DNA of 64,000 bases from Cryptomeria japonica (taxonomy: Eukaryota; Streptophyta; Pinopsida; Cupressales; Cupressaceae): contig NC_081410.1 of the NCBI RefSeq assembly GCF_030272615.1, positions 572,023,241 to 572,087,240 of the forward strand. The letters are read 5' to 3'. A program made the position numbers and the translations under genes. Below, piece by piece: positions 1 through 12,339 of this stretch. Under the pieces are notes generated by a model. That model was not told where the DNA came from. It worked only from the letters and a program-made list of their open reading frames with translations, and did not search any database. How positions within the stretch are numbered: position 1 is the first letter of the stretch; each line of letters opens with the position of its first letter.

Positions 1-548
1 TAGATACTTGTGTCAAGAGAATTCAAGTGCATTATCTGAGGTAGGCAATATTTACAAATCTTGTCTATCATTGTCACTGAGGATATTGAAAAGTAGTCCA
101 AGGAGCTTGAAAACCAATTAGCCAATATATCTCAGTCATTTGACCCCTTGTTAGTCTTTGTGACCAGTCAAGAAAACCAAGTAATATCTTTACTTGACAA
201 AATCAAGAGCTTAAGCCATGACAAGGAGAAGATTATTGCTAGAGTTGGTGAACTTTAGAGTCACATCACTCCCAAGTTAGACACAATGCTCAGTGCATTG
301 AAGAATGCTCGGGATTTCGTAGCCACAGGTGACCCCTCCCATCTCAAGTCTACAAAGATGCAAGTATACCTCTTTAGTGGACATATATTTATTCTAGAGT
401 GTCTCAAGAAGGGCTAGGACAACCATTTGAATTATTTGAAAAACTTTTTTGTAGATATTTTCAAGCTTATGTAAGTTAGTAAGGTCTGTGTGTATATATG
501 CCATCGTATATAAAATTTTGTGCAAATTTTTGGCATGCCAATCCCTAC
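1..548 (+). pseudogene. 3' end of host element G: C-terminal remnant of a non-pol coiled-coil ORF
   Basis: From about position 52 to 360 one plus-strand frame reads as a charged helical protein broken by two TAG stops (near 94 and 257). Pieces such as DIEK, DKEKIIARVGEL and ITPKLDTMLSALKNA line up in order with the C-terminus of the large ORF of element F (DIEKEISR, EKARIKANTREL, LSPKLDNIISLRNE at 4204-4500, minus strand). Positions 361-548 look non-coding and lead to the CCTAC duplication where element A inserted; G resumes at 38751. The 5' part of G lies outside the window. The homology was found by eye over about 60 residues. It is a retroelement protein of unknown function, not a cellular gene as far as I can see. 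Confidence 0.6.
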
Positions 549-1706
549 TGTATACACCTAAAAATGGTCTGAAGATAATTAGTTGAATAAGCAATTATTT
601 AATTAATCCCCCTTCCCAATTTAATTGAATTCATTACCAATTTGATTAAATCCCTTTCATCTACTTATTAATAAATCTAAGGATTTATTTAATAGGTTCC
701 TTTCAATAGTTCCCTTTGATTAATTAATTTTAATTAATTAATCCTCCCCCCATTTAATTCATTCCTTCTAATCCCCTAATTAATTAAAACAAATAAATTT
801 ATGAGTTGTTGAAAGTTAATCAGCCTTTTCCTATTATTTGAATTTTTAAATTCAAATTACCCACATGCTTCCTAACTTATAACCACCTAACCTAACCATC
901 CCCTAACCTAACCCATTCCACCTTACCCTAGGTTTAACTAACCCTATCCTATCTTGCACATCCTAACCTCCTATGGGGTGGATATTCTCCCCTTGAGACA
1001 CATGACACTTATGCCACATGTCTCCTCCCTTGGACACTTGCCCTCTTATGAGAAAGGCTCCTTGACACTTGTCACCATAGAGATTACAAGTTTCCCTCCC
1101 TCCAACCTCTTCTCCAACCTGCTCCAATTTCACCCTTGATATTTTCAGACTCAATCTTGACCATTGATTCTTGCAACCTCACCCCTTGCGTTGGAAATCC
1201 TATAAATATCCCCCATTTTGGAGCACAAAGGATCCCATCTCTCATATAATTAATGAATTGTTACTATAGGCACATATCATCTCATTATCATTTCAGCATT
1301 GTTATTATAGGAAATGCATCTTAGATCTAGCTTAGTTTGATCATATTCTAGCATATTTATTGAATCATATAGCATAATTCATCTATCTTATAGCTTAATT
1401 GCATCACCATTTAGCATAATCATGCATATCATTAGCCTAATTAGATTCTTGGATCAATCTAGCTTAATTTTATATTCATCTAGCGTGCACATCATATCAT
1501 TTTAAATCCTCCATCTAGGTGTAGTCAAGTCACTGGAATTGCTTATCTAGATATGAGAGAAAATCCACACTCACATTTCTTAGGAGGAGATAGGTCGCTT
1601 TGTCATGGTTTATATTTTATTTGATTTCAATTTGATAACCATGCTTGTAATGATCTATTGAGTGTTTGTGTTGCAGCTGCATGTACCCTACTTCACACAC
1701 ATGACA
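549..1706 (+). repeat. 5' LTR of element A
   Basis: A 1158-bp LTR running TGTATACACC...ATGACA, preceded by TSD CCTAC. It aligns along its length with 29842-29863 plus 37676-38745. A TATA box (TATAAATA) lies at 1201-1208, with the matching copy at 38240-38247. Several indels separate the copies, so the element is not young. Confidence 0.9.
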
Positions 1707-3083
1707 TTTTGGTGCCCACCAAGAGGCAAGAAATCTAATTTCTTGGCCTCTCTCATCATCAAATCTTCAATCTGACAGGTTTCTAGTCGGGTCTATTCTA
1801 GAATCTTGTACAAGTTCCTTTACAGTACCGCACGAGTTTCTTTGTGCACTCGTATGGGTATGTGAGAATACTCGTATGAGCAGGTGAGAATAATTGTACG
1901 AGTTTTTGCTTCTGTGTTTTCAAAATAGATTGCATTTTAAGGGATTTTCATACTGAAATTTGATATTACTAATGCTAACCCTAGTCTGTTTGTGAGTTTT
2001 CTAGCATCCTAACTGGTTTTTGTAGGACGATTATCGAAGATTACGATTGCCAAAGCTTCATTTCTTCAAAACAACATGATTACTAATGTATTTGTTTTGC
2101 AGGTTGCCTAAATAAAAATCAACAAGGCTTTGTGTATTCTTAAGTTTTCTAGGCACACTTACTTTGCTAATGGTTAATGAACATCTTGTTTTCTATGCTT
2201 GAGAAGTCGTCTAAAAGGTAGGAGAGTATACTCTTGTCCATTTGGACAATAAGAAATCCCAACCCTAAAAGTGCTTCTATGTTTAAGATTTGAATACCTT
2301 TAGCAAGCCTATCATAGTGAGAAAAAGTAATCACCCTATGAGAACGACCCAAGTGAGTACAACTAGATCTAAGCTTTCTGACTCACTCTAAAAAATAGGC
2401 CTTCTGGGATTAAAGTCTCGGAGGATGGGATTATTTGAGTTTTCTCTTTTGAGATCCCTCATATCATACATTTAATAGGGCCTTGCGGTCTCAATCATGC
2501 TTGCATGACTACTTCTTGTTTTGGTACGTTGTTGGGCTATAGGCCTTAATTGCGCTTGTGCGACTACAAGGGGTAATTCCAAATGTAAATCCTTACAATG
2601 AACCCTAAGATAGAAGCTACCCGATTCACCTCCGAAAGGGGGATAATCTTTGTGCAAGAGAGATAGTAACTCTCCCAAGACACTTGCCATATCGTGCCCC
2701 CATTAGTGTTTGGAGGGATAATACAGCATTGAGAATCCATTGCGTGAGACTCAACGACTGTATTATGATTAGCTATTGGGTGTGTACCTAAGTTTGCAAG
2801 CAAAGGTTTTCTCTCTTAGCCAACTTCCTTAGGAATTTGCATGTTGTTCTTGAGGTCACTTATCATATCACGTGTTTGTCGTGTTTTCTATGTTTTCATC
2901 CCTTAAATAGAAACTCAGACATCTAAAACTAGAAAATAGAATCAAAACATTAAATATTTTTGGTCAAAAATCTGTCAAAGTAAAAATTTCTCTTTGCTCT
3001 GTCCTCAATCGTACAAGCTTTCTAGTTTGTCATATGAGAAAGCTAGTTTATTGTCTAGTTCTATAGGAATTGTCATACCAATC
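1707..3083 (+). other. Element A primer-binding site and 5' leader
   Basis: The primer-binding site follows the LTR directly as TTTTGGTGCCCACCAAGAGG; which tRNA it matches I cannot say. The rest of this stretch is non-coding leader with no ORF I can support. A small local repetition of CTCGTATG-like words lies near 1847-1900. The leader continues at 9776 after element F. Confidence 0.6.
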
Positions 3084-3088
3084 AGATT

Positions 3089-3896
3089 TGTTAGGATTAA
3101 TGATAGTCCCAAAGATACTGAGAGGGGGGGGTGGTGAATCAGTATCTAACCGATTAACATAATATTTAACCTTATTAAGTATTTTGCATTCCAAAACACT
3201 GTATCGGTAAGTAAGAATTAATGCAATGAACATGAACAATAAAGACAACATAAAAAGAACACCATAACACAAGATGTTTAACGAGGAAACCCGGTGTGGG
3301 AGAAACCTCAGTGGGATTTGTGACCCACAATATTCACTCACTGGCCAATGAATAAATATTACGTACAATGAGGGGGCTGCACATGCAGGAAGGCCACCTG
3401 CCTAGAGCTTACTGCTAAATTTACAAGATAGAAGTCTCACTGAATTACAAAATGGATTATGAAAATACAATACAATGTACTGCTTCAAATCTGCATCAAC
3501 TATTCCAAGTTTAGTACCGGTTTAAGCTCATACTATAACCCAAAACCTTTGCTGTCACTTATATCACCTTATACACAATTCACAATTCTTTTCTTACTAC
3601 TTTACAACAATGACCTATAAGATCTCACACATATATATGAGTCTTTTACAATATACCATGTCGACTTTACAAAAGATAATTACATTAAATATAATAAACA
3701 AAAGTTTATTCCCTGTCGGTTGGAGTGCCGGTATGCATTGTAGCCCCTGCCAGTGAAGTGTCTGTCGGTGTATGTAGATGTCTATGCCAGTGCCGGTGCC
3801 TGCCAGCGGCTTTACCAGATGAATGCCAAGTGATTGCCAGAAGCTTGCCATCAATGACAACACCACCATTTCTCATTAGAGTGTAGAATGCCAACA
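3089..3896 (-). repeat. Element F 3' LTR (left copy)
   Basis: An 808-bp LTR paired with 8961-9770 (810 bp). It contains several CCGG-centred words (ACCGG, GCCGGTG) and ends at GCCAACA next to the purine tract. A run of G lies at 3124-3131, near the 5-bp TSD side. Confidence 0.9.
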
Positions 3897-4203
3897 ATCT
3901 CCCCCTTTAGCATTGATGGCAACACTCATGAGAAAAATCCAAAAACTGTTCCAAAAAGTGAAGTCCAAAATTTTACCAAAAAGATGTGCTCCCCCTGAGA
4001 AGATCATCTCCTCTGAATAGCCATTTTTCTCTATCCACTACTCCCCCTTTGACATCAATGACAAAGGTTGTCAAAAATTGTCAAATGAGTGCAAAATTTC
4101 AGCTTAAGGTTTGTAACCGGTTGGTTACAATCTGAAATATGTCTGCCAAAACCAAGTTTAAACTCTGTATGAATTTGTTGTTGTCATTCAGGGTTGCCTC
4201 AGT
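3897..4203 (-). promoter_or_regulatory. Element F triple polypurine tract region
   Basis: On the minus strand three G-rich tracts come before the LTR: TCAAAGGGGGAGTAG (about 4038-4052), CTCAGGGGGAGC (about 3988-3999) and CTAAAGGGGGAGATTG (about 3894-3909), the last abutting the LTR. The first and last sit in similar phrases (CATTGATGTC and CATCAATGCT). Repeated tracts like this are described for Sireviruses and also occur in elements E and G here. There is no ORF in this stretch. Confidence 0.7.
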
Positions 4204-7200
4204 TCATTGGGTCGTGCCGGTGAGATGATGCATATGCTCCTTCGGTGATCTTTCTCCTTGAATTAATGCCTTAGATATCTCATTTCTCAAAGAGATAATA
4301 TTATCCAATTTAGGACTAAGTTTATACTTAAGCTCTCTGGTATTTGCCTTGATCCTTGCTTTTTCCTTCTCAAATTTCTCCAACTTTTCCTCAAATCCTT
4401 CTATTTCTTTCTTAATAACTGATATAGGTTGGGATGAACCAATAATGTTATCAACTATATCATCTATCTCCTTCTGTATTCTGCTTATTTCCTTTTCAAT
4501 GTCCTTTGTCAACAGACGTGGCTTGCATGTTTCTTTGTACAATTCCTTATATTCCAAAATTGTTGTATTCAGTGCTGATAAAAGTGTGTTGATATGTTCA
4601 ATGCACTTTATTGTATCCTCAAAGAATTTTTCTTTTTCTTTTTCCATTTTCTCTTTGAATGTATCCTCATTCACCTTATCAACTGTTATTACATTTCCAA
4701 CAATAAATTTAGACAATGTGTCCAACTGACTTAAAGAATCCTTTACATGATCTATATTACATTTTGGTGCAATCATCTTAAGATAGGTATGGTATCATCA
4801 ATTGCTTTATAATCCAACGCATTATAGTCAGTTATCTTCTTAATAGAGTCTAGGAGTACCTCTGTCACATTGGTAGGCCCGAATTCACTTAAAGAAGTAC
4901 TGATGTTTGACCAATTACCTTTATTACCTCAGTGCTTCCAACATTAGTTACCAATTTGCTTGTATCAACCTCCGATGGATCAGTTTGAGTTTGTGTTTCA
5001 ACCTGTAATGGTTTGGGTTTCTCAGTGATTACCGGTTTCACTATCTCTTTGTGTACCAGTGCCTCTGTTGATTTCTCTATTGGTTTCTCTACGTTCTTAG
5101 CTGCCGGTAACTCTGTCTCTATAGGTTTCTCGGTGCTAGTCTCTGTACTACTAGTATTCATTCCAGTGTCCAAAGGTTGCTCTATTTTTAGTGTATGCTC
5201 TATTTTCTCTGTTTGTGTTTCGACCTCAACATTCTCTGCTGGTTGCTCAACAATGTTTCCACTGTCAGCAATATCATTCTTTACCTCCGTGTTATCCTTG
5301 TCCACAACAATGTTCACTTCCTGAGTATCAATATTCATGGTGAATAGAATTTTTGATTCAGGGTTAGTGTCATATTGTGTTATACCAACGTTGTCAATAG
5401 CCGGTGTATCATCAATATGTACCGGTGCAGTATTTGAGGGTGGTGGTAAGTTGTCAGTTATTTTGATGTTTGGTATTCCACCAACTTTACCTTTCCTTTG
5501 TCCTTATCCTTCTGATAAACCTTAAATGTTTTCTTCGACCTATTCAATTCCTCTTGTTTTTCTTTTTCTACAAAAAAGATATCCCATTTATCAGTCGTTT
5601 CCTTTGTAATTTCATTAACTCTACCAGCCATCAAACTCACTTGCCGGTGACCACTAGCAAAAGCTGATATGTTGGCCTCACAGATTAAGTCATCAATTTC
5701 CTCTTTCGAGTTAACTGGATGTAAAACTAGAAGTTTTTCAATTTTAAGTTTGTTGTCCAACTCTATTACTACAATCCTCTTTGCATCTAACCTTCTATAC
5801 AGATCATTTGGTAAATCATCTACAACTTCAATTAACACTTTCTTGTATATGTCCAGATGTAGAATTATACTGTTTTCAATACTTTCTTTTTTCTGAATCA
5901 GTGAATGTGTTATACAATTTTCTCAGATTTTCCAAGTTACTATCATTAGTTATTTCATTCAGTAAATTATCCAATGGTGGTATAACCTATTTTTGTTTCT
6001 TCTTGGGTGTAAGTTTCTTTGCCTCTTGCCTTACTGCTTGTTGTTTCTTTCTCAAGGTTCTTGTTTTCTTGGGTGGAGGAGAGGGTACCGGTGAGGGTTT
6101 TCTCTTCCTATCAAATCTCTTGAATTTCGCAGGTATCTCACTGTTAGATGATGTGCCAACCGGTGAAATGTGTGCCTCTGGTTGCAGTCCTTCCAATTCA
6201 CTTTCCTTTATACCAGTAAGGTTCATAACATTTTCTTTTATTTATTTTACCTATTTAGAAGCATCTCTTATGTACTTTTCTCTTTTCTTCCTTTGTTTCA
6301 TTGTTTGTACACCACTTTCAATTGTTTCAACACTACCAAAAACGTCTTTTGATGGTTCTCTAGGTGCATCTAATAAAGCTTTTGCATAAGTTTCAACAAT
6401 GCTGATATCTACTTCATAACCCATTTCTGTTACCCATAAAGTTCTAGGTAATACAGCTTCCATCCATGTTTCATCTTTCTTTATTACAAAAAAGATTTCC
6501 TTATCATATTTATCTACTACACTCTGTGGTAGTCTCTCTCTTGTTTTCATTTTAGTTTGGAAAGCTTTGAAGTATTTAGTTATGTTGTTTTCCTTAGTAG
6601 TACCCATGTCGGTGAAGGCTTCTTGCAATTGTTTGCCTACTGGTATGTCATATCCAAAGTCTTTATGTCCAATACCAGGGATTTCCTTTGAGAAATACAA
6701 CATAAGGCATACCAAAATATTTCCAAAATGAAATGTCCCTTTCTTATCACCTTTTATCTTTTTCAGGTTATCAACTAGTTCATCCTTCAGCCATTCACAC
6801 ACATCTATTTTTGCATTATTCTTTACCATTTCATAAGCACTATTAATGCATAGACTAGAAACCAAATTAAGTCTGTTTGCATGTGTAGTCTTATAGCCTA
6901 AAATCATATTTACGAATCTCACATTAATGTCATTGGTGTCATTTACTCTCAGAGATCTACTATCAGATGTTCCTCTGGTTAAGGTCATGACTTTGTTATT
7001 AGGAACCTTCTTAGTTTTGTCAGGTCTGCTGCCAGTTGAGGGTAAACCTGTCACTGCCCTAATTTCTTGCTGGGTGAATTTGCAGACTGAATCTAACCAA
7101 AGAAATTCTCCATGTGCCCTACTTAGGACAATTCTCACAACTTCCTCCGGAAATGCAGGGATGTTCAAGATTTCCACAAAACCTAAAGTCTCAATAACCT

Positions 7201-7471
7201 TGTGATCGGGTTTGAAATTGTCATTTTCATTACAAATTACGGTTTTGAACATCTTTAACACTTCCTCACAACCTAATTCTTCAATATTGCAGTGAATATA
7301 TATCCTAGGGTCTTCAGCATAAGCTACACCTTTAGGAATCTTTGCAAATGCGCCTATGAAATCATCTTGCCTAGCTATCTCAGGAATAATTTTAAATACG
7401 GGCCTAAGGCGTTTTATGTTTTCCACAACTGTAGGGTTTGCAATAAATTTGGGAGCAGAAGAGGAAGCCAT
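4204..7471 (-). pseudogene. Large non-pol ORF of element F (broken; about 1,000 residues originally)
   Basis: The start is the ATG at 7471 (MASSSAPKFIANPTVVENIK). The first 406 residues are open and look globular, with features such as FLWLDSVCKFTQQEIRAVTG and FGNILVCLMLYFSKEIPG. Two close stops (TAG at 6251-6253, then TAA) follow in frame. Next come a proline/lysine-rich basic stretch (5987-6226), a frameshift in an A run near 5888, a further segment (5458-5838), a Glu/Thr/Val-rich acidic segment (4889-5338) and a C-terminal coiled coil (4204-4776). I do not recognise the family. There are no DDE, YxDD or D-[ST]-G motifs. A loose resemblance of layout to the plant retroelement-associated 'putative plant transposon protein' domains is possible but unproven. 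Element G ends in a related coiled coil. Confidence 0.7.
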
Positions 7472-7814
7472 TTGAAAAATACCTTTAGCTGCCAGATAAT
7501 GTTTGAATGCTTGATAGGGATCGCTTCACACCTTCGCCTTGAATGCCTTCACTCATATTTTCGCGCTCTTTGCTAATTTGAATGCTCAGTGAATCAAAAA
7601 TGAAGGAAAACTGATGATTTATAATGAAATTTCTTTCAACAACCGCATTAAATGCTCGTCGGTTAAGTGAAAACTTAACACATTTATCAGTAAAGTAAAA
7701 ATCTATCTTCTCACCATCAACCGAGGGTAATTTGCATGATATTCAACTTGCTGCAATACCCCCAAGGGTTACTTCTCAGTTGGATGAATAATTTCCTGTC
7801 GGTGGGGTAATACT
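7472..7814 (-). other. Spacer between gag-like region and large ORF in element F
   Basis: About 340 bases with no supported ORF on either strand. On the minus strand this is the presumed leader of the large ORF; I see no clear splice or ribosome-related signal. Confidence 0.4.
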
Positions 7815-8946
7815 CTATTCTAGCAGTGAAGGAATAGTCTCATCAACATTCTGATTTGTCTTTCTAATCCATTGTTTTGAAAATTCTTGCTTTACCTCAT
7901 CAACCTTTTCTTTGCCTTTCAAACTGGGTCCTTTATTATTATTTTCCGGTGAAGTCTTGCTTCTACAAAATTTTGCAATATGTCCAATTTTTTTACAAGC
8001 ATAACAGGTCACATTGTTCTTCTGAATAGCCTTTCCATATCCTGTGCCATTTTGTGTTTTGCATTGATTAGATAAGTGCCCAAATCTTCCACAAACATAA
8101 CATCTTACATTCATTCTGCAGTTTTCTGAATTATGACCAACTTTGTTGCATTTGGAACATTAACCGGTGGGTGCATTAATGTTCTGATTGTTTCTAGATC
8201 TACACTAATTTTCTCTATGACCATACTTGTTATAGTTAAAGCATTTTCCATTAAATTTGTAAGCATTAGGTTGTCTTACCGGTTTATTGTGTTCATGATT
8301 GTTTGCAGTACCAGAACTTTCACCAACTTCAAATCCAAGTCCATTAGTATCTCCATTAGGTTTCTGACTTTTCAGCATATCATCAAGTTCTTCTAAACTT
8401 TTCTTGAATTTCTCTTTATGTTGATTTGTAGTAGCCAACTCATTTTCCAAAATTCCCATTTGTCTCATAAGTTCAGTTTTATCATGTTACATGTGAATCA
8501 GATTTGTCTTTAACATATCATTTTCATGACTGAGTCTTAGATTTTCATTTCCAGCATCATTGAGTCTTCTAGTCAAGTCATCTTCATTCTTCTTCCTATC
8601 TTCAATGTCTTTACAAAATCCCATAGTCATATCTTGTATTTCATTCCTCATAATAAGGTTTTCTTGTCTCATCTTGTTCACAACTTCATTAAGAGTTTCC
8701 TTTTCATCATTATTATTTTGCATCTTCTCATGAAGTTCTCCTTTTATTTCTAGCAATAGTAAGATTCTCCTGAAGTCCTTGAATGAATTCTTGTGCAGTC
8801 CTTAGATCATCTTCAAGTTTGATATTCTTCAACTTCTCTGAATCATAGTCTACAAGAGCTCCTTCCAATTGCTTTCTTAAGTTCTCCATCTGTATCGGTG
8901 TCAGAATCTTCCTCAAGTTGTTAGGCTTTTGAAAATAGAGGACCAA
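7815..8946 (-). pseudogene. Gag-like coiled coil with four zinc knuckles (element F)
   Basis: The frame opens immediately after the primer-binding site. It encodes heptad-rich helical sequence (8205-8946), then a tandem row of CCHC knuckles. The first is degenerate (CFNYNKYGHREN, with a stop before its last Cys), then CSKCNKVGHNSENC, CYVCGRFGHLSNQC and CYACKKIGHIAKFC. Stops at about 8487, 8205 and 8163 are TAA, TAG and TAA, each one C-to-T step from a Gln codon; a frameshift lies near 8750. Zinc knuckles bind retroelement RNA during packaging. No recognisable Copia capsid domain precedes the coiled coil, so the N-terminus is missing or replaced. Confidence 0.72.
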
Positions 8947-8960
8947 GCTCTAATACCAAT
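8946..8960 (-). other. Element F primer-binding site
   Basis: On the minus strand, ATTGGTATTAGAGCT follows the LTR end (CTAACA). This is one base different from the common Copia initiator-Met site TGGTATCAGAGC. Confidence 0.7.
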
Positions 8961-9770
8961 TGTTAGGATTAATGATAGTCCCAAAGATACTGAGAGGGGG
9001 GGGTGAATTAGTATCTACCGGTTAACAAAATATTTAACCTTATTAAGTATTTTGCATTCCAAAATAGTGTGCCGGTAAATAAGAATTAATGCAGTGAATA
9101 GGAACAATAAAGACAACATAGAAATCACACCGTAACACAAGATGTTTAACGAGGAAACCCAGTGTGAGAAAAACCTCATTGGGATTTGTGACCCACAATA
9201 CTCACTCACTGGCCAATGAATAAATATTACTAACAATGAGGGGGCTGCACATGTAGGAAGGCCAACTGCCTAGAGCTCACTGCTCAATTTACAAGATTGA
9301 AGTCTCACTGACTTACAAAATGGAATATGAAAATCCAATACAATGTACTACTTCAAATCAGCATCAACTATTCCAGGTTCAATACCGGTTTAAGCTCATA
9401 CTATAACCAAAAACCTTTGCTGTTACTTATATCACGTTATACACAATTCACAATTCTTTTCTTACTACTTTACAACAATGACCTATAAGATCTCACACAC
9501 ATATATGAGTCTTTTACAATATGCCATGTTGGCTTTACAAAAGATAATTACATTAAATACAATAAACAAAAGTTTATTCCCTATCGACTAGTCTGTCGGT
9601 ATGCATTGTAGCCACTGTCACTGAAGTGTCTACCACTGTATGTAGATGTCTATGCTAGTGCCGGTGCCGGTGCTTGCCAGTGGCTTAACCAGATGAATTC
9701 CAAGTGATTGCTAGAAGGTTGCCATCAATGACAACACCATTATTTCTCATTACAGTGTAGAATGCCAACA
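8961..9770 (-). repeat. Element F 5' LTR (right copy)
   Basis: The 810-bp partner of 3089-3896, starting TGTTAGGATTAATG and ending GCCAACA on the plus strand, with TSD AGATT just outside. Confidence 0.9.
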
Positions 9771-9775
9771 AGATT

Positions 9776-10532
9776 AGCAGAAGATTTGTGTTATCAGTTG
9801 TTGTATGGTTCTATGGGAAATGTCATACGAGATTAGGCCTTTTCCATATGGTTCAATATGAAATGTCATTTGAGACTGTGTAAACTGTTGTACAAATTTC
9901 TGTCTCTGTCAGTCCAGAGCTATCCTATTGCATGTCTTTTTCAGATCTTGCATGTTTTCTTGGTCAATTTACAGTGAGCATAAACATCCGATATCTGTCA
10001 TTTTTTGCTTAGGTTTTCTTCTTGGTTCACTTGGTCAAGTTATCTTCTATCAAATCAGATTCTAGAACTAGACACCTGGATATTTTCAAGTATTCACTTT
10101 CAACAAGTTCAAGATCTAACATCTCAAAGTGCATCATCACCCTCTTTGATAAATTGATCACTCAAGATATAGTTTCTCATCAGGATCTATGATCATCTAT
10201 CTCGAAACTACAATGTTTGATTAGGATAACCTTATCCCACATCGTAGGATATATCATTCCTATTGGACTTGGTCTTATCAAAATCATCATCATTGCACTC
10301 CAAACTGAGATCGAAAAACTTGCAAACTTTCAAATAAATGAATTATCTTTTCATTTCATATCACTCTATCATATCTACACTGTTAGTTGGTCACTTATCG
10401 AAACAACTCTTAGAGAATTGAATCCTTGCACAATATTCAATACACATGTATGCCCATTTTAACTAAGCGCAAATATGTAAGATTGAAGAAACTGAAATAG
10501 AAACATTCATAATAGTTGAACATCATCGAAAC
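9776..10532 (+). other. Element A leader, continued
   Basis: Continuation of A's 5' non-coding leader beyond element F. A short open frame at 10217-10462 has no recognisable features and is not supported as a gene. Confidence 0.4.
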
Positions 10533-12339
10533 ATGACATACCAAAGAAAAATACAAGAAGAAGACATAACAAGTCAACATATTAGAGAAATCAAAGAAGT
10601 CCAAAGTCAAAAGCCAACTATGTCAAAACCTCACAAGGATTCAAATGCATCTCTAAAGAAAGGTGGCTCTTTTATGCAACTCTTAAAGAGACCCCTAAGG
10701 GATTTTGCTGAGAAAGATCAAAATCATGCACCTACGTCTAGCAATGGCTTAACCTCCCATAAATAAATTGACTCTCCAAAGGCATATATTCCTACACCGT
10801 TTGAAAACTTGCAAGAACCTTGTATAGAATCCTCACCAAATAGTACACCCAAGGATGAAATTCCCCAAGGGATATTCATAATGGCCATCAAACCTATTTC
10901 AGAGGATCATATTCAAAGCCCATCTCTTTCATATCCAAGCATTGATTCCTTGCAACATCCCCATAACGCTCCCTTACAAATTGAATTCCTCATTCATAGA
11001 ACGCTCGTTAAACGTGTCCTAATAGATGGGGGAGCTGGCTTAAACATTTTCTCATCGAGTCTTGTCTGTGCTCTAGGTTATTTCGAAGAGGTAGTTGATC
11101 CCTAGAAAAATATCACATTCAAAGCATATGATGAAGAAGAGAATTCCTATAAACAAATTGTGATATTACCCATCAAAGTGGGACCTTTGCAGAAAGACAT
11201 AGTATGCCAGGTCCTAGACTTGGATTTATCATACAACATACTCTTGGGAAGACCCCGAATACATGACATACAAGCTATTCCATCAACATATCATTAGTGC
11301 CTGAAATTTCCCTACAATGGGCAAATCCATTCTACTGTAGTAATCTAAAACCAACTTAAGAGGTCATTGTTCCTCATAATAGGTAGGCATCATCTTCAAA
11401 CACACAATCCAAAGAAAAATCATTTACCTCAATTTTGTCAAGTATGGAAAAACAAATGCAGCTAAGAGATTGAGGGAACGAAGAATATTCACTATCACAA
11501 CTACCACTTTCTCCTAAATCCTATAGAAAGCTATCAAACTCTAAACAACAACCAATTGTGAAACATATTCCAATATTTGATGGAGCATTTGTTAGTGTTG
11601 GGAACTTATCAGAGGAAATAGAAGACAAAGATGTGCTACAATGGCTATGCAAGGATGAAGAAGTCAAACAAAAGATCAACAATGTCAGAATACCTACAAA
11701 AAAATATGGAAAAGGATTTAACATTCTTCAAAAAATGGGATACACTAGAATAGATCTTGTAGGAAAAAGAAAAGAAGGTATCTCATAACCTATCCAACCT
11801 CATACTCAATAGGCTACAGACAAATCAAGCTTAGGGTATGGACAAGTTACTCTACTCGAGGATACATCTTTTAGCCGACAACAAGACGAATATGAAAACA
11901 AACAAGATCAACTTGCAATTGAATGGGAAGAAACATTTGCCAAACAACAAGAACAAGAAAACATGAAATGGTAAAAGAAGAAAGCTTCTAATCAACAAGA
12001 AAAACAAACTAAAGGCACCTTCCAAGCAACATTAACTCTCAATAAAAACAAACAAGAAGCTAGTACAAATCAAGGAGAGCCGATAGAATGGTTGATAGAA
12101 CTCAATCTTAGCCCAAAGGAAGCTGAATACGAGAGAAGAAAATATATAGCAAGCAAAACAGAAGAAATAAATCAAACGCTATATGAACAAATCTGTAGAT
12201 TGTAAGCTATGAGTGAGATAGATTCTAATGAATGGGAATGAGATTCCTATCATTCTGAACAATCAACAAAAGAAACTTGCTTTGAAGAAGATGTAGGAGT
12301 TGATGTAGTTCATGCATATGCAGGGGAAACGTTAGAAAC
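10533..12339 (+). pseudogene. Element A gag/protease/G-patch remnant
   Basis: One broken reading path. A Lys/Gln-rich segment (10533-10763) is followed by a retropepsin-like region with RVLIDGGAGLNIF at about 11014-11052 and SYNILLGRPRIHDIQAIPST at about 11230-11290. The active-site triad is DGG rather than DTG or DSG, a variant seen in plant Gypsy proteases. A G-patch (KYGKGFNILQKMGYTRID) lies at about 11700-11755, followed by a Gln/Glu/Lys-rich tail. Stops interrupt after DP (11103) and at YH*CLKF (about 11295). Protease plus G-patch agrees with Tat-lineage Gypsy elements. No clear capsid domain was found upstream. The frame runs into the insertion of element D. Confidence 0.7.

Larger units (their letters stand above)
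3089..9770 (-). mobile_element. Element F: non-autonomous Copia/Sirevirus-like LTR element with a non-pol gene
   Basis: The ends are TGTTAGG...GCCAACA on the plus strand, so the minus-strand element reads TGTTGGC...CTAACA. The TSD AGATT is exact at 3084-3088 and 9771-9775. The primer-binding site and gag lie next to the right LTR, and purine tracts next to the left one, giving minus orientation. The primer-binding site TGGTATTAGAG is close to the Copia initiator-Met motif. The internal region has gag-like coiled-coil and zinc-knuckle sequence, then a large unrecognised ORF. No protease, integrase, reverse transcriptase or RNase H is visible in 4204-8946. It sits in the leader of element A. 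Confidence 0.88.

Noticed and set aside
10217-10462. 81-residue ORF in the element A leader
   Set aside because: No motif and located in the non-coding leader between primer site and gag.
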